Positions 1 through 6,739 of a stretch of 64,000 nucleotides of DNA are shown piece by piece (position 1 is the first letter of the stretch; every line of letters begins with the position of its first letter). The stretch is from Pseudomonas sp. Irchel 3H7 (lineage in GTDB: Bacteria > Pseudomonadota > Gammaproteobacteria > Pseudomonadales > Pseudomonadaceae), in assembly GCF_900187605.1 (NCBI RefSeq), contig NZ_FYEA01000001.1, positions 620,001-684,000 of the forward strand, read 5' to 3'. The position numbers were made by a program, and so were the translations under genes. The notes under the pieces are model-generated. The model did not search any database, was not told the DNA's origin, and was given only the letters and a program-made list of their open reading frames with translations.

Positions 1-1
1 C

Positions 2-310
2 GCCAACACCTATGGCGCCGCCGACGGTTACAACTTCACCTCCCCGGCCGGCACATTCCCGGCCAATGCCTTCGGCGTTTACGACGCTCACGGCAACGTC
101 TACGAATGGACCGCCGACTGCTATCACAAGGATTATTCCGGCGTACCTAACGACGGTCGCCCATGGACTCAGGAAAACTGCGAACGCCAAGTCATGCGTG
201 GCAACGACTGGGGCGAGGCGCCGGTGTTCTCGCGTTCCGGCAACCGCAACAGCAGCTGGCCAACCAGCAAGGGCGACTGGCTCGGGTTTCGCGTAGTGCG
301 CGACCTCTGA
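2..310 (+). CDS. pvdO: PvdO, C-terminal part (formylglycine-generating-enzyme-like fold, pyoverdine maturation)
   Basis: Only the last 102 codons are in the window, in frame 2, ending at the TGA at 308-310; the start lies outside. Visible motifs typical of the SUMF1/FGE-sulfatase fold are GNVYEWTAD, the RGNDW segment and the terminal GFRVVRDL. In Pseudomonas, PvdO is a periplasmic protein needed for late oxidation of the pyoverdine chromophore (known from the family, not visible here). It sits directly upstream of pvdE. In P. aeruginosa the formyltransferase gene pvdF lies between these two; no such gene is present here, which fits a siderophore with unformylated hydroxyornithine. Identification rests on the motifs plus the pvdE-fpvA context. 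Confidence 0.85.
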   Translation, partial: ANTYGAADGYNFTSPAGTFPANAFGVYDAHGNVYEWTADCYHKDYSGVPNDGRPWTQENCERQVMRGNDWGEAPVFSRSGNRNSSWPTSKGDWLGFRVVRDL

Positions 311-322
311 TCCTGCCCGCCA

Positions 323-349
323 CGACCGCAGTCCCGTCTGCGGTCGTTT
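323..349 (+). terminator. Stem-loop after pvdO
   Basis: A 9-bp perfect inverted repeat (cgaccgcag, loop tcccgt, ctgcggtcg) is followed by TTTA, 13 bases after the pvdO stop. It resembles a short intrinsic terminator, although the T-run is poor. Its 3' edge overlaps the start of the candidate PvdS box for pvdE. Confidence 0.5.
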
Positions 350-372
350 AAAGAAAGTCCGTGACCATTCGT
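349..372 (+). promoter_or_regulatory. Candidate PvdS iron-starvation box for pvdE (one mismatch)
   Basis: TAAAG at 349-353, 16 bases, then CGT at 370-372. The known PvdS promoter is TAAAT-N16/17-CGT, so this differs at one base. It ends 47 bases before the pvdE ATG, a sensible promoter distance. PvdS dependence is inferred. Confidence 0.5.
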
Positions 373-419
373 TTTCCTTTAGTACCGGCACTCCCTCCGC
401 ACCGAAGCAGGAATCCTCC

Positions 420-2069
420 ATGACCAAGCCTACGCGTGGGGCGATCAACGAATTGTTCGCCTTGCTCAAGCCCTTCCGCCTGATCGTCTCTGTGTCCATC
501 GTGCTCGGCATGATCGGCGGCCTGAGCGTCACCGTGCTGCTGGCAACCATCAACAATGCCCTGCACTCCGACGACGGCCTGACCCGCACGGTGGTGATGA
601 TTTTCGCCGGCCTCTGTGCGCTGGCCTTGCTGACGACGATTCTGTCCGACATCGGCACCAACTACGTCGGCCAGCACATCATCGCCAAATTGCGCAAAGA
701 GCTGGGGGAGAAGGTCTTGTCGGCGCCAATCGACCAGATCGAACGCTATCGCAGCCACCGGTTGATCCCGGTGCTGACCCACGACGTCGACACCATCAGC
801 GACTTCGCTTTCGCGTTTGCCCCGCTGGCGATATCCATGACCGTCACCCTCGGCTGCCTCGGCTATCTGGCCATGCTGTCCTGGCCGATGTTCCTGATGA
901 TGCTGGTGGCGATTGCCATCGGCACGACCATTCAGGCGATTGCCCGGGCCAAAGGCATGCGCGGTTTCTACGCCGCCCGTGATTCCGAAGACGAACTGCA
1001 AAAACACTACAACGCGATTGCCGAGGGTGCCAAGGAACTGCGCATTCATCGCCCGCGTCGCCAGCGTATGTTTGTCGCCGGGATTCAGAAAACCGCCGAG
1101 AAGATCTGCGACACCCAGATCAAATCCATCAACACCTTCGTCATCGCCAAGTCTTTCGGTTCAATGCTGTTCTTCGTGGTGATCGGCATGGCGCTGGCCC
1201 TGCAATCCTTCTGGCCCAGCGGCGACAAAGCGGTAATGAGCGGCTTCGTCCTGGTGCTGCTGTACATGAAGGGGCCGCTGGAGCATCTGGTCAGCACGTT
1301 GCCGATCATCAGCCGTGCGCAGATTGCCTTCCGCCGCATCGCCGAGCTGAGTGAGCAATTCTCCTCACCCGAACCGCACCTGCTGCTGGAAGATCAGGGC
1401 AAGAAACCCGGCGCGGTCAACAGCCTCGAACTGCACAACGTGCGTTACGCCTTCCCGCCTGTGGAAGGCAGTGAGCCGTTCCGTCTGGGGCCGGTGAACC
1501 TGCGTATTGAACAGGGCGACATCGTGTTTATCGTCGGCGAAAACGGTTGCGGCAAAACCACGCTGATCAAGTTGTTGTTGGGTTTGTATGCGCCGACCGA
1601 AGGCGAGATCCGCGTCAACGATCAGCCGATCACCGCGCTCAACCGCGATGACTACCGGCAGAATTTCACGACGATTTTTGCCGACTATTACCTGTTCGAC
1701 GATCTGATTCAGGGCGACCGCGAAGTCCCGCAGGACGCGACCCGCTACCTCGAACGTCTGGAGATCGCGCACAAGGTCAGCGTGCGCGACGGCGCATTCA
1801 GCACCACCGATTTGTCCACCGGCCAGCGCAAGCGTCTGGCATTGGTCAATGCCTGGCTCGAAGAGCGGCCGGTGCTGGTGTTCGATGAATGGGCGGCCGA
1901 TCAGGACCCGACGTTCCGCCGTATTTTCTACACAGAGTTGTTGCCAGACCTCAAACGTCTGGGCAAGACCATCATCGTGATCTCCCACGATGACCGTTAC
2001 TTCGACGTCGCCGATCAACTGGTGCGCATGGAGGCCGGCAGGGTCAAGAGCGAACTGCAAACCGCTTGA
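420..2069 (+). CDS. pvdE: PvdE, pyoverdine precursor ABC exporter (membrane and ATPase domains fused)
   Basis: A 549-residue half-transporter. The first roughly 300 residues hold about six hydrophobic segments (for example around residues 17-40, 58-75, 130-175 and 245-265). The ATPase domain runs from about 330 to the end, with Walker A GENGCGKTT (about residue 378), signature LSTGQRKR (about 465), Walker B VLVFDEW (about 485) and switch His in VISHDD. This matches the cyclic-peptide-exporter/PvdE family in length and layout. PvdE moves the acylated ferribactin precursor from the cytoplasm to the periplasm, where it is matured. It lies between pvdO and fpvA as in other fluorescent pseudomonads. 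ATG at 420 follows a weak purine-rich stretch (aggaatcctcc). A near-match PvdS box lies upstream. Confidence 0.95.
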   Translation: MTKPTRGAINELFALLKPFRLIVSVSIVLGMIGGLSVTVLLATINNALHSDDGLTRTVVMIFAGLCALALLTTILSDIGTNYVGQHIIAKLRKELGEKVLSAPIDQIERYRSHRLIPVLTHDVDTISDFAFAFAPLAISMTVTLGCLGYLAMLSWPMFLMMLVAIAIGTTIQAIARAKGMRGFYAARDSEDELQKHYNAIAEGAKELRIHRPRRQRMFVAGIQKTAEKICDTQIKSINTFVIAKSFGSMLFFVVIGMALALQSFWPSGDKAVMSGFVLVLLYMKGPLEHLVSTLPIISRAQIAFRRIAELSEQFSSPEPHLLLEDQGKKPGAVNSLELHNVRYAFPPVEGSEPFRLGPVNLRIEQGDIVFIVGENGCGKTTLIKLLLGLYAPTEGEIRVNDQPITALNRDDYRQNFTTIFADYYLFDDLIQGDREVPQDATRYLERLEIAHKVSVRDGAFSTTDLSTGQRKRLALVNAWLEERPVLVFDEWAADQDPTFRRIFYTELLPDLKRLGKTIIVISHDDRYFDVADQLVRMEAGRVKSELQTA

Positions 2070-2089
2070 TCGACGCGGCCGCGGCCAGG

Positions 2090-2109
2090 CCGGAAAAATA
2101 ATTTTCCGG
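2090..2109. terminator. AT-rich perfect palindrome between pvdE and fpvA
   Basis: ccggaaaa, four-base loop ataa, ttttccgg: an 8-bp perfect stem 20 bases after the pvdE stop. It could be a weak terminator or a protein-binding site; the stem has few G-C pairs and no long T-run follows. Confidence 0.35.
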
Positions 2110-2129
2110 TTTGCCGCGGCTTCCTCGTC

Positions 2130-2156
2130 TTAATGAGATGAATAAGAACCATTAAC
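2130..2156 (+). promoter_or_regulatory. Possible Fur or sigma-factor control region of fpvA
   Basis: The only AT-rich segment before fpvA reads ttaatgagatgaataagaac and then cattaac. It partly resembles a Fur box but has several mismatches. No TAAAT-N16-CGT is visible before fpvA. Weak evidence; listed because fpvA must be iron-regulated and this is the only candidate segment. Confidence 0.25.
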
Positions 2157-2183
2157 AACTATACCTGCCAAGGTCTTAACCTC

Positions 2184-4664
2184 ATGTCCGCATCCCGTTT
2201 CATGCTTCGCCCTCTGACTCGAGCCCTGCTGATGCACGGCGCGACACGCACTCGACTGGCCGGCACTGGCCTTGGTCTGGCACTGACACTCACGGCAGCG
2301 CCGTATGTCCAGGCCCAGGAATGGACCCTGAACATCCCGTCGCAGCCACTGGCTCAAGCGCTGCAAACCCTTGGCCAGCAGACCAGCCTGCAAATCATCT
2401 ACAGCCCGGAAAGCCTGCAAGGTTTGCGCTCCAGCGCACTCAACGGCCGCTACCAGGACGATGAGTCACTCAAGGCGATGCTCAACGGCACCGGCATCCG
2501 CTACCAGCGTGACGGCAACACCGTGACCGTCCTCGGCCCGGCCACCGGCAGTGCGATGGAACTGGCCCCGACCAACGTCAACGCCAGCCGCCTGGGCGCC
2601 ACCACCGAGGGCAGCAACTCCTACACCACCGGTGGCGTGACCATTGGCAAGGGCGTGCACTCGCTGAAGGAAACCCCGCAGTCGGTCACGGTGATGACCC
2701 GCAAGATGCTCGATGACCAGAACCTCAACACCATCGAACAGGTGATGGAAAAGACCCCGGGCATCACCGTGTATGACTCGCCCATGGGCGGCAAGTATTT
2801 CTACTCTCGCGGCTTCCGTATGACTGGCCAGTACCAGTACGACGGCGTGCCGCTGGATATCGGCAGCAGCTACGTGCAGGCCGACAGCTTCAACAGCGAC
2901 ATGGCCATCTATGACCGCGTGGAAGTCCTGCGTGGCGCGGCCGGCATGATGAAAGGCGCAGGCGGCACCGCCGGTGGCGTCAACTTCGTGCGCAAACGCG
3001 GCCAGGACACTGCGCACACGCAACTGTCGCTGTCGGCAGGCACCTGGGACAACTATCGTGGCCAGGTCGACACCGGCGGCCCGCTGAACGACTCCGGGAC
3101 CATCCGTGGTCGCGCCGTGGTCACCGAACAGACCCGTCAATATTTCTACGACGTGGCCAGCCGCAAGGATCAGATCTACTACGGCGCCCTGGACTTCGAC
3201 CTCAGCCCCGACACCACCCTGGGTCTGGGCTTCGCCTGGGAAGATGTTGACGCCACCCCGTGCTGGGGCGGCCTGCCACGTTACGCCGACGGCTCCGACC
3301 TGCACCTCAAGCGCTCCACCTGCCTGAACACCGCGTGGAACAACCAGCGCAGCAAACGCGCCACCTACTTCGCCGACCTGAAACACCAGTTCAACGACGA
3401 CTGGTCGCTGAAAGTCGCCGGGGTGTACTCGCGTAACACCCAGGACATGGAATACGCCTTCCCGAGCGGCGCGGTACCGGTCGGTGCCACCGCATCGAAC
3501 ACCCTGATGCTGGGCAGCATTTACGACTACGACCAGCGCGATTACGGCTTCGATGCCTATGTCGACGGCAAATTCGACGCCTTCGGTCAGCAACACGAAC
3601 TGACCATCGGCGCCAACGCCAGCCGTTCGCACAAGGATGACTTCTACGCCGTCGCCGCGCTGCCACAACGGCAGAACGTGCTCGACCCCAACCACCACAT
3701 CCCGCAACCGGACGAAAGCTACTACCTGGCCAACGCCTCCCGTGGCGGCCCGGTGGACATGCACATCAAGCAATACGGCGCCTACTCGATCGCCCGCCTG
3801 AAACTGGCTGATCCGCTGACCCTGGTCCTGGGCAGCCGTGTCAGCTGGTACAAGTCCGACACCGATTCGGTGCAGTACTTCCGTGGCGAAGGCACCCAGG
3901 TCGATACCAAGTCCACCGAAACCGGCCAGGTCACGCCGTTCGCCGGTGTGCTGTTCGACCTCAATGACAACCTGACTGCCTACGCCAGCTACACCGACAT
4001 CTTCACCCCGCAAGGCGCCTACAAGACCATTGATGGCAGCACCCTCAAGCCATTGGTCGGGCAGAGCTACGAGCTGGGGATCAAAGGCGAGTGGTTCGAC
4101 GGTCGTCTGAACAGCTCCTTCAACCTGTTCCGCACCATTCAGAAAGATGCCGCCCAGGATGACCCGCGTTGCGAGGACAGTTCTTGCTCGATCAACTCCG
4201 GGAAGGTTCGCGCGCAAGGCTTCGAAGCTGAAGTCAGCGGTGAAGTGATTGACCGCCTGCAATTGCTCGCCGGTTACACCTACACCCAGACCAAGGTGCT
4301 GGAAGATGCCGACGCCACTCAGGATGGCGTGGTTTACAACTCCTATGTGCCGCGCCACTTGCTGCGTGTGTGGGGTGACTACAGCCTGAGCGGGCCACTG
4401 GATCGCGTGACAATCGGTGCGGGTGTCAACGCGCAGACGGGCAACTACCGGACTTCGCCTTTGGGCGGTGACAACATTGATGGCGCCGGTTATGCGGTCT
4501 GGAACGGTCGCATTGGCTACCGTATCGATGACACCTGGTCGGTGGCGCTTAACGGGAACAACCTGTTTGACAAGCGTTACTACTCGACCATTGGTACCGA
4601 AGGGTTCGGTAACTTCTATGGTGATCCGCGTAACTTCGTGATGTCGGTCAAGGCTGACTTCTGA
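2184..4664 (+). CDS. fpvA: FpvA, TonB-dependent ferripyoverdine receptor with signalling domain
   Basis: 826 residues. An N-terminal signal peptide with a long basic start and hydrophobic core ends near PYVQAQ (about residue 45). An STN (secretin/TonB short N-terminal) signalling domain follows at about 47-118 (LNIPSQPLAQAL; LNGTGIRYQRDGNTVTVL). The plug is at about 145-290 (SLKETPQSVTVM; YDRVEVLRGAAGMMKGAGG) and the beta-barrel runs to the terminal Phe (FVMSVKADF). Length and domains match FpvA, which imports ferripyoverdine and signals through an anti-sigma factor to PvdS/FpvI. It is the second gene after pvdE and converges with the NRPS operon. Extracellular loops determine which pyoverdine is accepted, so this receptor should match the peptide made by the adjacent NRPS genes (inference). 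Confidence 0.95.
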   Translation: MSASRFMLRPLTRALLMHGATRTRLAGTGLGLALTLTAAPYVQAQEWTLNIPSQPLAQALQTLGQQTSLQIIYSPESLQGLRSSALNGRYQDDESLKAMLNGTGIRYQRDGNTVTVLGPATGSAMELAPTNVNASRLGATTEGSNSYTTGGVTIGKGVHSLKETPQSVTVMTRKMLDDQNLNTIEQVMEKTPGITVYDSPMGGKYFYSRGFRMTGQYQYDGVPLDIGSSYVQADSFNSDMAIYDRVEVLRGAAGMMKGAGGTAGGVNFVRKRGQDTAHTQLSLSAGTWDNYRGQVDTGGPLNDSGTIRGRAVVTEQTRQYFYDVASRKDQIYYGALDFDLSPDTTLGLGFAWEDVDATPCWGGLPRYADGSDLHLKRSTCLNTAWNNQRSKRATYFADLKHQFNDDWSLKVAGVYSRNTQDMEYAFPSGAVPVGATASNTLMLGSIYDYDQRDYGFDAYVDGKFDAFGQQHELTIGANASRSHKDDFYAVAALPQRQNVLDPNHHIPQPDESYYLANASRGGPVDMHIKQYGAYSIARLKLADPLTLVLGSRVSWYKSDTDSVQYFRGEGTQVDTKSTETGQVTPFAGVLFDLNDNLTAYASYTDIFTPQGAYKTIDGSTLKPLVGQSYELGIKGEWFDGRLNSSFNLFRTIQKDAAQDDPRCEDSSCSINSGKVRAQGFEAEVSGEVIDRLQLLAGYTYTQTKVLEDADATQDGVVYNSYVPRHLLRVWGDYSLSGPLDRVTIGAGVNAQTGNYRTSPLGGDNIDGAGYAVWNGRIGYRIDDTWSVALNGNNLFDKRYYSTIGTEGFGNFYGDPRNFVMSVKADF

Positions 4665-4682
4665 TTGGGTGTGATGTGAGAG

Positions 4683-4708
4683 AGCCCCGCTTTGGCGGGG
4701 CTTTTTTT
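4683..4708 (+). terminator. Intrinsic terminator of fpvA
   Basis: agccccgc, loop tttg, gcggggct, then seven T. A G-C-rich stem with a clear T-run 19 bases after the fpvA stop. Confidence 0.9.
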
Positions 4709-4774
4709 CGCCTGTTGGTCTTGGTGGCCTTGGCGGCTTTGGGGCCGACCATGCTCCTTGGGTTTTGGGGGCAT

Positions 4775-5000
4775 ATCCGTTGCTGCGGGTGTTGCCGCTG
4801 GCGGTTTCGCCCAAGCGCCGAAAAGGTAACCCAAAAGGCTTTGCCCCGGCGTACGGCACTTCGCTGAGGCTCAGTGTTCCCTCGCTACGGTGTCCATCCG
4901 GGGGCATCGCCTACGGTTTGCTTCGCTGCACCTCCTCTCGATGTATGCGGCTGCGCCGCACGGCGCTGCGCGCCTACCCCCGGATGAACACCTCCGCTCG
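4775..5000 (-). repeat. Long interspersed repeat, inverted copy
   Basis: This stretch reads as a diverged reverse complement of 5440-5690. Shared landmarks are ggtaacccaaaaggct (seen as agccttttgggttacc in the other copy), tttgcttcgctgcacctcctctcg, and the gcatatccgttgctgcgg end. No credible coding. It lies between fpvA and the alpha/beta hydrolase gene. Confidence 0.75.
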
Positions 5001-5059
5001 GCCTGCCGAAGGGACAAAAAATCAAAAGCCAAAGCCAGAGCAAGATCAAAAGCCAGATC

Positions 5060-5690
5060 AAAAGCCCCTCACCCTAGCCCTCTCCCAGAGGGAGAGGGGA
5101 CTGATCGAGGTGATTGGGCGAACTCCGCCGACTTGCGATACCGCTTTGAACTCAGGCTCTAAAAAGCAAACCAATCAGCCCCTCACCCTCCAGAAAGAGG
5201 GGACTGACCGAAGTGTTTGGGAGAGCTAGATCGACGTGAAATACCGAGTCGAACTCAGATTTTGAGAAGCCCACAAATCGGCTCCCTCTCCCTCGGGAGA
5301 GGGCTGGGCGGGCGGCGTTCCGATGAGGGGCGAATCCACCAAAAAACCAAAGCCAAACACCCGCTCTTCACCACTCAATAGGCCGAGTGTCAGCTCGCCT
5401 GCTCTTGATCTGTAAGGCGACGTCGGAAGGCTGAGTGGAGGGATTGATCCGGGCGTGGGAGCGCAGCGACCGTTTGGCGCAGCCAAACACAGCGAGAGGA
5501 GGTGCAGCGAAGCAAACCGTAGGCGCTGCGCCCGGATCGATCCCGGAGCGAAGGAACCCCGAGCTTTAGCGAGCGGGCCGGACGTAGGAGCAAGCCTTTT
5601 GGGTTACCTTTTCGGCGTTTGGAAAAGGTGACCCGCCGTAAGGGCGGAACCCTAATCAGCCGTTACCGCAGCAACGGATATTCACCCAAA
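5060..5690 (+). repeat. Long interspersed repeat, direct copy (partner at 44.8-45.4 kb)
   Basis: It has two parts. First come cctcaccctagccctctccc / gagggagaggggactgatcg blocks, occurring several times. Then comes a block from about 5285 (ggctccctctccctcgggag) through cactcaataggccgagtgtc to ttaccgcagcaacggatat. The second block recurs almost unchanged at about 44947-45351. The many ORFs through it on both strands are by-products of its GC-rich repeats. I see no gene in the 1043 bases between fpvA and the hydrolase. Confidence 0.8.
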
Positions 5691-5707
5691 AACCAACCAA
5701 TATCCAA

Positions 5708-6664
5708 TCACCCCAACATCAACGCCAACGCCCGGCTCAGGCGTTCATGCACCCGCAAAACATCAGGCATCACCGAAGCCATCCGCAGCAAATCATGCGT
5801 CAGCCCCGGACAGTGCTCAACCTCGACACTCACCCCCTGCCCACGCAGTTTGTCAGCATAAGCCTGCCCCTCATCAAACAATGGATCGAAGCCCGCCAAC
5901 AACACAATCGCCGGCGCCACACCGCGCAAATCCTCCGCCAACAACGGCGAAAAGCGCCAATCCAGATAGTCTTGCGGACTGCGAGCGTAATGCTGATAAA
6001 ACCAGTCAAGCGTATCGTTCTCCAACAGATAACCCTCACTGAACAACAACCGCGAATCGTGCACGCGCGATGCATCGGTCACCGGATAGCACAACAACTG
6101 TGCCTTGGGTGCGATGGCCACAGTGTGCGGTTGCACCACCGCCTGCAGCGCCAGCACCGTGGCCAACGTGGCACCGGCGCTGTCGCCACCAAACGCCACG
6201 CGCGAGGCATCAAGGCCAAGACTTACGGCGTTTTCCGCCAACCATGACAAAGCGTCTTCGCCATCCTCCAGCGCCGTTGGAAAACGATGCTCCGGGGCCA
6301 GTCGATAGCCGACCGACAACACCGCACACGGCGTGCGCTGGCAAAACTCGCGGCACACACCGTCGTGCGAATCGAGGCTGCCGACAACAAAACCACCACC
6401 ATGGAAATACACCAGCACCGGCATCGGCGAGGCCCCAGCATTGGGGCGATACAGACGCAGTGCCAACGGCGCACCATCACGTGCCGACGTGTCGATTTCG
6501 CTGACCATCAGGTCTTGCGGCGCCGGCCAGCGCAATTGCGCAGTGGTCTGCTCGAAAGTCGCGCGGGCTTCGCTCGGGGTCATTTGGTGCATGGCCGGCA
6601 GGCCGGCGTCCTGGCTGTCTTGGGCCAGGTCGAGAAAGGCTTCCAGATCAGGGTGTAACGACAT
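5708..6664 (-). CDS. Alpha/beta hydrolase, hormone-sensitive-lipase (HSL) type, next to the pyoverdine NRPS
   Basis: 318 residues. The oxyanion motif HGGGF is at about residue 88, the nucleophile Ser is in GDSAG (about 160), the acid is probably in GFDPLFDEG (about 256), and the His is in PGLTHDL (about 288). This is the full triad of the HSL/esterase family IV fold. ATG at 6664 is preceded by AAGGAT. It lies 75 bases downstream of the last NRPS gene on the same strand, with an intrinsic terminator between them. Because that NRPS has no thioesterase domain, this hydrolase is one candidate for peptide release or cyclisation. It could equally be an esterase acting on the fatty acid or side chain of the precursor, or be unrelated. 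Confidence 0.85.
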   Translation of the reverse strand: MSLHPDLEAFLDLAQDSQDAGLPAMHQMTPSEARATFEQTTAQLRWPAPQDLMVSEIDTSARDGAPLALRLYRPNAGASPMPVLVYFHGGGFVVGSLDSHDGVCREFCQRTPCAVLSVGYRLAPEHRFPTALEDGEDALSWLAENAVSLGLDASRVAFGGDSAGATLATVLALQAVVQPHTVAIAPKAQLLCYPVTDASRVHDSRLLFSEGYLLENDTLDWFYQHYARSPQDYLDWRFSPLLAEDLRGVAPAIVLLAGFDPLFDEGQAYADKLRGQGVSVEVEHCPGLTHDLLRMASVMPDVLRVHERLSRALALMLG

Positions 6665-6685
6665 CGCTAAAATCCTTGTATCGGC

Positions 6686-6715
6686 AAAAAAAGGGGCGCA
6701 CCTCGGCAGCGCCCC
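6686..6715 (-). terminator. Intrinsic terminator of the NRPS operon
   Basis: Read on the minus strand: ggggcgc, loop tgccgaggt, gcgcccc, then seven T. It lies 24 bases past the stop of the last NRPS gene and before the hydrolase gene, so the hydrolase depends on read-through or its own promoter. Confidence 0.85.
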
Positions 6716-6739
6716 CGGAGATGACTGAGCGCGTGGCGA

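Noticed and set aside
2130..2156. A confident Fur box before fpvA
   Set aside because: Too many mismatches; kept only as a low-confidence candidate region.
2466..4907. 813-residue antisense ORF opposite fpvA
   Set aside because: GC-rich shadow of fpvA: Gly/Val/His-rich, no recognisable domain, no ribosome-binding site. fpvA has a full set of family motifs.
4676..5690. Several ORFs of 60-150 residues in the repeat-rich gap after fpvA
   Set aside because: All lie within interspersed repeats, have low-complexity Ser/Arg/Pro translations and recur in the repeat copy at 45 kb.
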